The notes under the pieces were generated by a model. The model had not been told where the DNA came from. It searched no databases and saw nothing but the letters and a program-made list of their open reading frames with translations. Shown here piece after piece: positions 24,846 through 32,548 of a DNA stretch of 64,000 bases. Made by a program: the position numbers and the translations under genes. Origin of the DNA: Spirochaetota bacterium (GTDB lineage: Bacteria; Spirochaetota; Spirochaetia; Treponematales; Rectinemataceae); assembly GCA_026398595.1 (NCBI GenBank), contig JAPLSO010000051.1, positions 62,001-126,000 of the forward strand. The letters run 5' to 3'. Within the stretch, counting starts at the first letter, position 1, and each line of letters opens with the position of its first letter.

Positions 24846-26155
24846 TCGTACCGAGCATCGATATCAAGGGTGGAAGGGCTGTTCAGCTGCGAGGCGGAAG
24901 GCACGAGCCCCTCGACGTCGGCGACCCCGAGAAAGTCGCCGAACGCCTATCCAGGGCGGGCGAGATAGCTGTCGTCGACCTGGACGCAGCCCTGGGCTCA
25001 GGCTCGAACGAGGCGATCGTTCTGTCCCTCATTTCAAAATATGCATGCAGAGTAGGCGGGGGCATCCGGACGAAGGAGAGGGCCCTGCGCTACCTCGATT
25101 CAGGCGCGCGATCCGTGATGATCGGGACGAAGGCCGATCCGGACTTTTTCTCGGGCCTGCCGAGGGAGAGGCTGATCGCCGCTTTGGACTCTGATCGGGA
25201 AAGGATCATGGTCGAGGGCTGGACCCTGGCCACCCAGGCCAAGCTCATCGAAAAGATCGCCGAACTCAAGCCCTGGGTCTCGGGTTTTCTCCTCACGATC
25301 ATCGACCGGGAAGGCGAGATGAACGGCTTCGACCTCACACGCGCGAAAAGTCTCATCGAGGCGGCCAAGGGGGCGCGGGTGACCTTCGCCGGCGGAGCCA
25401 TGGGCGGGGCCGAAGGAAGGGCCCAAATCGCCGAACTCGACAGCCTGGGAGCCGATGTCCAGGCGGGGACTGCCATTGCGCTGGGCTCCTTGAGCCTGGC
25501 CGAGGCCTTCTCGGCCCCTTTGAAGACGGACAGGCCCGATGGGCTCTGGTCCACGGCGGTCTGCGACGAGGGAGGCCGCTTCCTCGGTCTTGTGTACTCC
25601 GATCTCGAGAGCCTCAATGCCTCCTTCGGGTCCGGGAAAGGCGTTTACCGGTCGAGGACGCGAGGACTCTGGATTAAAGGCTCATCCTCGGGCAACGGAC
25701 AGCGTCTTCTCAGAGCCGACCTGGACTGCGACCGGGACTGCATACGCTTCACCGTGCGTCAGGAGGGACACGGCTTCTGCCACCTTGACAGGCGGAACTG
25801 CTTCGACGATGGCTATGGCATCGAAAAGCTCTCTCGTACGATAGCGGCAAGGCTGAAGACTGCCCCCGAGGGCTCCTACACGCGGAGACTTTTCACGGAC
25901 TCCGGATTGCTGGCTTCCAAGCTGAGGGAGGAGGCGGACGAGCTCGTCGTGACTTCCAGCTCGGTCGAGGCAGCCTTCGAAGCCGCCGACGTCATCTACT
26001 TCTCCCTGGTGAAGGCCCTTCGCGAAGGGGCCAGGCTGATCGACATCGAGTCGGAACTCGAGAGGCGGTCCTACAAGGTGCAGAGGAGGCCCGGGAACGC
26101 CAAGCCCGGCTACGAGTCCTCGGACGGAGGCCAGACATGGACGGGCATCCATTGA
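24842..26155 (+). CDS. hisA: Trifunctional HisA-HisI-HisE fusion
   Basis: 437 residues with three domains. Residues 1-~230 are HisA (ProFAR isomerase): D7 in SIDIKGG, D116 in AALDSD, phosphate loops RVGGGIR and FAGGAMGG. Residues ~231-328 are HisI (PR-AMP cyclohydrolase): SRTRGLWIKGSSSG, the metal motif DCDRD (295-299) and the zinc cysteines in FCHLDRRNCF (C313, C320). Residues ~329-415 are HisE (PR-ATP pyrophosphohydrolase): GSYTRRL, KLREEADE (360-367) and EAADVIY. The protein thus carries steps 2, 3 and 4 of the pathway in reverse domain order. GTG start overlaps hisF; it overlaps hisD by 19 bases. Confidence 0.92.
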   Translation: MIVPSIDIKGGRAVQLRGGRHEPLDVGDPEKVAERLSRAGEIAVVDLDAALGSGSNEAIVLSLISKYACRVGGGIRTKERALRYLDSGARSVMIGTKADPDFFSGLPRERLIAALDSDRERIMVEGWTLATQAKLIEKIAELKPWVSGFLLTIIDREGEMNGFDLTRAKSLIEAAKGARVTFAGGAMGGAEGRAQIAELDSLGADVQAGTAIALGSLSLAEAFSAPLKTDRPDGLWSTAVCDEGGRFLGLVYSDLESLNASFGSGKGVYRSRTRGLWIKGSSSGNGQRLLRADLDCDRDCIRFTVRQEGHGFCHLDRRNCFDDGYGIEKLSRTIAARLKTAPEGSYTRRLFTDSGLLASKLREEADELVVTSSSVEAAFEAADVIYFSLVKALREGARLIDIESELERRSYKVQRRPGNAKPGYESSDGGQTWTGIH

Positions 26156-27417
26156 GAAGGATAAGGCCCGGGGAGGATCCGAGTCCCCGGGGACGCCTCT
26201 TCGATGCCCAGGTGGACGCTGTGGCAGCCAAGGCTATATTCGAGGTGAGGGAGGAAGGCCTTCCCGCCCTGAGGCGCTGGGCTGAATCCCTGGGTGAACT
26301 CGAGCCGGGATCTCCGTTCCTGATCCCGAGAGAGGGTCTGCGCGAGGCTTGGGAAGGACTGGAACCTGCTACACGGGCACTCTTGGAACGCGCGAAAGGC
26401 CGCATCGCGGCCTTCGCGGCCGCCCAGCGTTCCTGCCTTTCTGACCTGAACTTCAAGGTGCCGGGCGGCCGCGCCGGGCACGTATTCGTGCCCGTTTCGC
26501 GCGTCGGCTGCTACGTGCCTGGCGGGCGATATTCCCTGCCCTCCACAGCCCTCATGACCGTCGTACCCGCCGTCGTCGCCGGCGTGGGCGAAGTCTGGTG
26601 CGCCGGTCCCAAACCGGGCAGGGCCAGCCTCGGAGCGGCCTATATCGCGGGCGCCATGGGCTTCCTCGCCTGCGGTGGAGCCCACGCCGTAGCCGCCCTC
26701 GCCTTCGGCGTCGGCCTTCCCCGCTGCGACATGATCGTCGGGCCGGGAGGAAGATATGTCGCCACCGCCAAGCGTCAACTCTTCGGCGTCGTGGGCACCG
26801 AGGCGCCGGCCGGTCCCTCTGAACTTCTCATCGTCGCCGATGACGGAGCCGACCCCGACAAGGCCGCGGCCGATCTCCTCGCCCAGGCCGAGCATGACAC
26901 GGCAGCCTTTCCCGCCATCATCTGCTCCTCGGAGGCCTTCGCCTTTGCCCTAGAGGCACGACTTATAGCACGCCTCGCCCTTCTTCCCGAGCCTAACCGT
27001 TCCGTCGCCTCGGCCGCCTTGGGCAATGGCTGGCTCCTCGTCGAGGCCAACCCTGCGAAGGCCATGGCCTTCGCAGAACTGACCAGTCCCGAGCACCTCG
27101 AACTCCAGGTTTCAGATCCGGCCGCCTACACCGCGGGGATTCAGTCGGCTGGGGCAGTCTTCCTGGGAAGCATCTCCGCTGAGGTTTTCGGCGATTACGG
27201 GGCCGGGCCCAACCACACCCTGCCCACAGGCGGAGCGGCACGCTTTGCTTCAGGTCTCTCGGTCCTGAATTTCCTGAGGGCGCGGACGTGGCTCGAGATG
27301 GATGATCCTGAACCTCTCGCCGGAGACACGGCGGATTTCGCCCGCCTCGAGGGACTCGAAGCCCATGCCAGGGCAGCCGAAGCCAGGCTTCAGCCCCAGG
27401 TCCCGCGTAGTGAATAA
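26137..27417 (+). CDS. hisD: Histidinol dehydrogenase
   Basis: 426 residues, normal length. Active-site elements are all there: AQAEHDT (zinc/substrate Gln and His), TSPEHLEL (the catalytic Glu-His pair), GDYGAGPNH (zinc Asp) and a C-terminal EAHARAAE histidine. PAGPSELLIVAD is the NAD-domain signature. Oxidises histidinol to histidine in two NAD steps. Last gene of the operon. It starts inside the 3' end of the HisA-I-E gene with GGAGG upstream of its ATG. No clear terminator follows in 27418-27491. Confidence 0.96.
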   Translation: MDGHPLRRIRPGEDPSPRGRLFDAQVDAVAAKAIFEVREEGLPALRRWAESLGELEPGSPFLIPREGLREAWEGLEPATRALLERAKGRIAAFAAAQRSCLSDLNFKVPGGRAGHVFVPVSRVGCYVPGGRYSLPSTALMTVVPAVVAGVGEVWCAGPKPGRASLGAAYIAGAMGFLACGGAHAVAALAFGVGLPRCDMIVGPGGRYVATAKRQLFGVVGTEAPAGPSELLIVADDGADPDKAAADLLAQAEHDTAAFPAIICSSEAFAFALEARLIARLALLPEPNRSVASAALGNGWLLVEANPAKAMAFAELTSPEHLELQVSDPAAYTAGIQSAGAVFLGSISAEVFGDYGAGPNHTLPTGGAARFASGLSVLNFLRARTWLEMDDPEPLAGDTADFARLEGLEAHARAAEARLQPQVPRSE

Positions 27418-27491
27418 AGCATCCCAAAGGTTGAGGATAGCGGCTAGCTGACAGAATCGCGTCCCCGTAGGGCCCGCGGATTGGAGGAAGA

Positions 27492-28277
27492 ATGTCGTCC
27501 GACAAGCATCTTTATCTCGTACTTCATCCCAATCATTCCCTCATAGCGTCCCAGCTCGAACCCGGGCAGTTCGTCCGCCACTACGTCCAGGGTTCATCAC
27601 GCTACTTCGAGGGCCGTCTCATCTTCGCCGAGATGGATCCTTCCTTCAGGCACCCCTATTTCGACATCGAAGGCGCCTACAAGGAACTCATCCCCCATCC
27701 CGACGGCAGCCTGAAAGCTACCAAGTTCATCATGAGCTATAGGGTTCTCGAGCATATCGACTTCGATGCCCTGGGGTTTTTATATTTCTGCAACCCTTCG
27801 GGGGAGTATCTCTCCCTTAAATCCTCGACCGATCTCCCCCCTTCGGGCAGTCAGGAGTTCGGCATCATGGTCGAAGTCAACCCCGTACGTTTCATGGTGC
27901 TGACACGCTACGACATGATGCGGTTCTCGACCTTCATCACCGACCCCAAGAATAGCAAAGGGGCGCCGGCCATGTTCTTTACCCGGCTCGAGTTCGATAT
28001 CGAGGATTTCGTCGCCGAATTCGACGCGAATCCCTTCCTTTCGAGCTTCGTACCCGGTATCCACCCCGCCCGTCTCCACGACGCGGCGATGGAACTGAAA
28101 CGGACCCCCGGCAAGCAGGTCAAGGGAATATCCCTGGACTGCCCGATCGATAAGATTTCCTACAAGACGCTGAGCCATGGCTTCATGTTCGCCGTCCCGG
28201 GAAAGACGAAGTTCTACCCTCTTCTCGATGTCGATACGATCGAAAAAACGAACTACAGATTCTGGAAAACGATGTAG
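27492..28277 (+). CDS. Unknown soluble protein
   Basis: 261 residues with no signal peptide or membrane segment, preceded by a strong GGAGG and starting 74 bases after hisD, so it may be cotranscribed. The sequence is well balanced, with conserved-looking aromatic and Asp/Pro-rich stretches (HPYFDIEG near 55, VPGIHPARLHD near 190) and no recognised catalytic motif. I do not recognise the family. Codon usage resembles its neighbours, so it is a genuine gene rather than a shadow. Confidence 0.75.
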   Translation: MSSDKHLYLVLHPNHSLIASQLEPGQFVRHYVQGSSRYFEGRLIFAEMDPSFRHPYFDIEGAYKELIPHPDGSLKATKFIMSYRVLEHIDFDALGFLYFCNPSGEYLSLKSSTDLPPSGSQEFGIMVEVNPVRFMVLTRYDMMRFSTFITDPKNSKGAPAMFFTRLEFDIEDFVAEFDANPFLSSFVPGIHPARLHDAAMELKRTPGKQVKGISLDCPIDKISYKTLSHGFMFAVPGKTKFYPLLDVDTIEKTNYRFWKTM

Positions 28278-28334
28278 AATCACGACGGCCGCAGAGAACT
28301 TCATTCCACGGCCACTTGACAGCTTCAGCTTATA

Positions 28335-29834
28335 TTAAAAACCATAAATAGCCGAGTATTTCTCCTCCAGGTAATTGGTATAGTGCCCTGGATTCAGGGA
28401 GAAACCGGTAGCCTCTAAGATGATTTCTGCCGGAGTCAAGGCCGCGCCTCGTGAATGTATCTTTTTCCTCAACCATGAAAGTATGGTGACTAGATCGCCG
28501 GCTTCGATCCCCGCTTCCAATCCGGGAATCTCATCTTTCATGGTCACCCAGAACTGGGCGGCATAGAGATTGCCCAGGGCGTAACTCGGGAAATACCCTA
28601 TCGAACCCATCGACCAGTGGATGTCCTGAAGGCAGCCTCGCGCGTCATCAGGGACATCGACGCCAAGGAGGGCCTTCATTTTGGCTTTCCATGCTTCGGG
28701 CAGATCGGCGACCTGGAGCCTCCCTGATACCAGGTCGGATTCCAGCTCGAACCGCGCGATGATATGAAGGCCGTAGGTGACCTCATCGGCTTCGGTCCGG
28801 ATGAGGCTGGGTTGAACCTTATTGACCGCCTTGACGAAGGCCTCGACGCCGACGCCGTCAAGGGCTCCCCTTGAAAGGGCAGTCAGCCTTTTGTAATTCT
28901 TCTTCCAGAACGGCAGGGATCGGCCCACGATGTTCTCCCAGAATCGCGACTGGGATTCGTGGACGGCCATCGAGGCCGGCTCGGCAAGCCGTGTCCCGGC
29001 AAACTCGGGCTCTAGTTCGATCCCCATTTCATAGAGGGCGTGGCCCGTCTCATGGATGGTGCTGAACACGCTCGAGGGGAAGCAGTCCTCGATATATCGT
29101 GTCGTGATTCGAACGTCCCGGGCGCCGAGGGTTGTCGTGAAGGGATGGACCGTGGTATCCAGTCTCCCCCTGGTCCGGTCGAAACCCAGGATATCCATGA
29201 TATCTTCGCTCATCAGAGCCTGAGCCTCGGCAGGAACCCTCCTTTGCAGGAAGGAATCATCTACCTGGGGACGACCGAGAATCTTGTCCAGGATAGCGAT
29301 GAGGTCGGTTTTCATCCTGCCGAATACAGCGGCTATCGAAGCCTCATCGCTTCCCAGCTCGTAGAGGTCGAGGAGGACATCGTAGGGCGGGACCTCGGGA
29401 TCGAGGACGTCGGCCATCTCGAGGTTGAGGTCGATCATCTTGCGCAAGTGGGGCGCGAAGCTCCTGAAGTCGTCGTTCCGTCGGGCTTCGACCCAGGCCG
29501 CCTGGGAGAGGCTTGTCCTTTTAGCCTTCTCGGTGACGAGGGAAGCGGGGAGCTTGGTTTCCCTGTCATATTCGCGGCGGGCTACCTTCAGGTAGGCCCT
29601 TTCTCTCTCCTCGAGATCCGAGGCAGCCTCGAGGGAAGAAAGAAGATACCCGATTTCAGGGACAACGGCCTTATCGTGGGCCAGTCCCTCGATGAGGGCG
29701 AGTTGTTCCGCCCTTTCCTCCACGCCGCCCGAAGGCAGATAGGTCTCCTGGTCCCAGCCCAAGAGGGCTCCAATATGGGTCAGCAGGCTCCGTTCCCTGT
29801 CCAGCACCGCGAGGCGCCTGGTCTCTTCGCGCAT
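28335..29834 (-). CDS. Carboxypeptidase Taq-type metallopeptidase (M32)
   Basis: 499 residues, the usual M32 length, all helical in character. Zinc site HETGH at 261-265 (H261, E262, H265) and the third ligand E293 in VHESQSRFWEN; IRTEADEVTYGLH and GCLQDIHWSMGSIGYFPSY are further M32 signatures. Cytoplasmic, removes C-terminal residues from peptides. ATG at 29834 is preferred to an upstream start because AAAGGAG precedes it. Single gene facing recG. Confidence 0.93.
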   Translation of the reverse strand: MREETRRLAVLDRERSLLTHIGALLGWDQETYLPSGGVEERAEQLALIEGLAHDKAVVPEIGYLLSSLEAASDLEERERAYLKVARREYDRETKLPASLVTEKAKRTSLSQAAWVEARRNDDFRSFAPHLRKMIDLNLEMADVLDPEVPPYDVLLDLYELGSDEASIAAVFGRMKTDLIAILDKILGRPQVDDSFLQRRVPAEAQALMSEDIMDILGFDRTRGRLDTTVHPFTTTLGARDVRITTRYIEDCFPSSVFSTIHETGHALYEMGIELEPEFAGTRLAEPASMAVHESQSRFWENIVGRSLPFWKKNYKRLTALSRGALDGVGVEAFVKAVNKVQPSLIRTEADEVTYGLHIIARFELESDLVSGRLQVADLPEAWKAKMKALLGVDVPDDARGCLQDIHWSMGSIGYFPSYALGNLYAAQFWVTMKDEIPGLEAGIEAGDLVTILSWLRKKIHSRGAALTPAEIILEATGFSLNPGHYTNYLEEKYSAIYGF

Positions 29835-29921
29835 GTTTTCTCCTTTCCGCGTCCAGCCTTGCATGCCTTGAGTAATTCAGGCAGCTACGCGCGAAAAGTG
29901 TACAATGCGAATCCGCCGCGG

Positions 29922-29934
29922 TATACTAGGCCTG
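29922..29934 (+). promoter_or_regulatory. Candidate leaderless promoter of recG
   Basis: TATACT at 29922-29927 ends six bases before the GTG start at 29934. A weak -35 (TGTACA, 18-base spacer) precedes it. No Shine-Dalgarno sequence is present. Confidence 0.5.
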
Positions 29935-31997
29935 TGTTCCTCCACGAACTGAGACAGCCCGCGGCCACCCTCAGGGGAGCCGGCCCCCTGGCGACGGCGA
30001 AACTCGCCCGCATAGGAATAAACACGATAGCTGACCTTCTCATCCACTACCCCAGGGACTACGAGGACCGCTCGACCCTCATTCCCTTCGCCAGCTTCAC
30101 CGATGACCGCCCCGTCTTGACCATAGCCGAGGTCAGTTCCCACGAGTGGTTCGGTTTCGGCAGGATGAAGACGCTCAAAATCCGCGTCAGGGACGAAAGT
30201 TCCGAGGCTTGCCTAATCTGCTTCAACCGCCCCTTTCTCGAGCGCAGCCTTCCTGTCGGCTCGACTGTTCTTGTCCACGGCCGCTTTCAATTCAGGTACG
30301 GGGAGATCCAGTCCTCGAGCTTCGACGTCGAGAAAATCGAGGCTGGCAAAAAGCCGGAAGCTGGTCTTTTACCCCTCTATCCCCTCACTGAGGGCCTGGC
30401 CCAGGGTTCCCTGCGCAGGCTCGTGCGGTCGGCACTCGAGATGTACGGCCGACGGGTGGAAGACGAGATAGACCCCGAGCTGGCGGCCAGTCGCGGCCTC
30501 ATAGGAAAAGCCCAGGCTTTATCCGCGGCCCATTTTCCCTTGGACCAGGACCAGGCCGAGGCGGCACGGCGCAGCCTGGCCTATGAGGAACTTTTCAAAT
30601 TCCAGTTGGGCATAGCCCTCAGGATTTCAGCCCGGAAGGCACAGAACCTCGAACGCAAACCATCCACGGGCATCCTGGCCCGCCGCCTCATCGAGCGCCT
30701 TCCCTTCGAGCTCACCGAGGACCAGAAGAAGGCAATTCAGGAAATCGGCTCCGATCTCGATGCCCCCCACCCCATGGCGAGGCTTCTCCAGGGCGACGTC
30801 GGCTCAGGCAAGACCATCGTCGCCCTGATCTCGGCCCTCCACGCCGTGGAGCGGGGCGAACAGTCCGCCATCATGGCTCCCACCGAGATCCTCGCCCGCC
30901 AGCACGCGGCAGTAGCGGCGAGCCTCGTGGAACCCCTCGGCGTACGTCTCGCCTTTCTCTCGGGCAACGTCGAGGATGCATCACGGCCTTCCCTCCTCTC
31001 CGCCCTCGCCGAGGGAAGAATAGACATCGTCATCGGGACCCATGCCCTTTTCTCCCGTGGGGTGGCCTACAGATCCTTGAGCTTCGTCGTCATCGACGAA
31101 CAACACCGTTTCGGTGTCTCCCAGCGGACAGCCCTCTACGAGAAGGGCAGGTTGCCTGACATGCTCATGATGACAGCTACGCCCATTCCTCGCAGCCTCG
31201 CCCTCACCCTCTTCGGCGACCTCGCGGTCTCCACCATTCGGAGTGTGCCCCCCGGGAGGAAGCCTGTCGTCACACACCTGGCGCGGCAGGGAAACGAATC
31301 AAGGGTCTATGAGTTCGTGAGAAAGCTGCTGGCCGAAGGACGGCAGGCATTCTTTGTCTATCCCCTCATCGGTGAATCGGAAAAGTCCGATCTGAAGGGA
31401 GCCGAAGACATGGCGAAGCGTCTCGCCGAGGAGATCTACCCAGAGTTCGACGTCAGCTTGCTGCATTCCAGACTGAAAGAAGAGCGTAAATCCGAAATCA
31501 TGGAAGAGTTCATAAAAGGCAAGGCAAAAGTCCTCGTCGCCACGACTGTGGTCGAAGTAGGCGTGGATGTGCCCAACGCGGCCGTCATGGTGGTCGAGCA
31601 TGCCGAGCGCTTCGGCCTCTCGGCGCTTCACCAGCTCAGGGGCCGCGTGGGCAGAGGTGAGTATCAGTCTTATTGTTTTCTGGTCTATTCCGAGGGGCTC
31701 TCCGACGACGCAATCCAGCGCCTCAAGGCTCTGTACAGCTCGTCGGACGGTTTCGCCCTCGCCGAGGAGGATCTCAAGATACGAGGACCCGGCGAGCTCT
31801 TAGGCACTGCTCAGTCAGGCTCCCTGAGGCTGACGATAGCCGACCCCATCCGAGATTTCGACCTGCTCAAGGAAGCGAGGACCGACGCTTTCGCTCTGGT
31901 CGAATCCGACCAGATCGGAAGAGCACACGTCATACCGTCTATAGAAGGGGATTGGAGACTCAGGAACAGGGAAGGGCGGGAAGTTCCTGAGACCTAG
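29934..31997 (+). CDS. recG: ATP-dependent DNA helicase RecG
   Basis: 687 residues, normal RecG length. N-terminal wedge (OB) domain, then helicase motifs: LLQGDVGSGKT (Walker A), APTEILARQH, IDEQHRFGV (DEQH box), MMTATPIPRSL, and the C-terminal VVEVGVDVPNA and QLRGRVGRG motifs with the ERF-type TRG region. Remodels stalled replication forks and Holliday junctions. GTG start at 29934 with TATACT six bases upstream; the frame is open much further upstream but that stretch is antisense to the carboxypeptidase gene. Convergent with the next gene. Confidence 0.95.
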   Translation: MFLHELRQPAATLRGAGPLATAKLARIGINTIADLLIHYPRDYEDRSTLIPFASFTDDRPVLTIAEVSSHEWFGFGRMKTLKIRVRDESSEACLICFNRPFLERSLPVGSTVLVHGRFQFRYGEIQSSSFDVEKIEAGKKPEAGLLPLYPLTEGLAQGSLRRLVRSALEMYGRRVEDEIDPELAASRGLIGKAQALSAAHFPLDQDQAEAARRSLAYEELFKFQLGIALRISARKAQNLERKPSTGILARRLIERLPFELTEDQKKAIQEIGSDLDAPHPMARLLQGDVGSGKTIVALISALHAVERGEQSAIMAPTEILARQHAAVAASLVEPLGVRLAFLSGNVEDASRPSLLSALAEGRIDIVIGTHALFSRGVAYRSLSFVVIDEQHRFGVSQRTALYEKGRLPDMLMMTATPIPRSLALTLFGDLAVSTIRSVPPGRKPVVTHLARQGNESRVYEFVRKLLAEGRQAFFVYPLIGESEKSDLKGAEDMAKRLAEEIYPEFDVSLLHSRLKEERKSEIMEEFIKGKAKVLVATTVVEVGVDVPNAAVMVVEHAERFGLSALHQLRGRVGRGEYQSYCFLVYSEGLSDDAIQRLKALYSSSDGFALAEEDLKIRGPGELLGTAQSGSLRLTIADPIRDFDLLKEARTDAFALVESDQIGRAHVIPSIEGDWRLRNREGREVPET

Positions 31998-32000
31998 ACC

Positions 32001-32510
32001 TCAGCGTCCTTTCTTGAGATCCGCCCTGGACAGAACAACCTCAGAACTCCCCAGGTACTCGACGATCTTTTCCTTCCTCGCCCTCGGACCCAGGAGTACC
32101 CTCACGCGCAGGTATTTGCGGCGAAGATACTGAATGGAGGGTATGGAAGTTGAGAAGTGATTCGCCAGCTCCCAGTCCTTGCGCAGGTATTTACCCGAGG
32201 CATCCTTGTGGTTCAGGTTGAGAAATTCCTCGAGCATGTTCGCGTTCCAGGCCTTGGGTCTTCCCCTCGAATAGTCGTGGAGGACGAGACGGCGTCGCGT
32301 CCTCTCGCCTGCCCCTTCCATCTTCTTGAGTTTCCAGTAGGGGTTGCGGTTCCGCGCGTAAAGGATGGCATCCTTGTTGAATCCGGTCGATTCCATCCAC
32401 AGCCGGGCCAGCCGCGCCTTCTCAGAAGGCGCGAGCCCCGAACGCAACGAATTCTCGACGTATTCTTGCGGCGTTTTGGATTCGAGGATGATCTTTTCCC
32501 ACTTCTTCAT
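32001..32510 (-). CDS. Unknown basic protein
   Basis: 169 residues from ATG 32510 (an upstream start at 32552 exists but lies in the promoter). Rich in Arg/Lys (pI clearly basic) with a central RTRRRLVLHDYSRGRPKAW segment and a C-terminal LRRKYLRVRVLLG stretch. No signal peptide. Possibly nucleic-acid binding from its charge and a helix-turn-helix-like middle part, but I cannot name a family. Its start shows -35/-10 elements and no ribosome-binding site, with the promoter buried in the 3' end of pckG. Confidence 0.65.
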   Translation of the reverse strand: MKKWEKIILESKTPQEYVENSLRSGLAPSEKARLARLWMESTGFNKDAILYARNRNPYWKLKKMEGAGERTRRRLVLHDYSRGRPKAWNANMLEEFLNLNHKDASGKYLRKDWELANHFSTSIPSIQYLRRKYLRVRVLLGPRARKEKIVEYLGSSEVVLSRADLKKGR

Positions 32511-32516
32511 AGGTTT

Positions 32517-32545
32517 AGTATACTCAATTGCGCGAGGAAATTCAA
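32517..32545 (-). promoter_or_regulatory. Candidate leaderless promoter of the basic protein gene
   Basis: Minus-strand TTGAAT (32540-32545), 17-base spacer, TATACT (32517-32522), ending six bases before the ATG. Located directly downstream of the pckG stop (32549-32551). Confidence 0.55.
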
Positions 32546-32548
32546 AAA

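Noticed and set aside
29040-29933. 298-codon N-terminal extension of recG
   Set aside because: Antisense of the M32 carboxypeptidase and unlike any RecG; GTG 29934 gives the normal RecG length.
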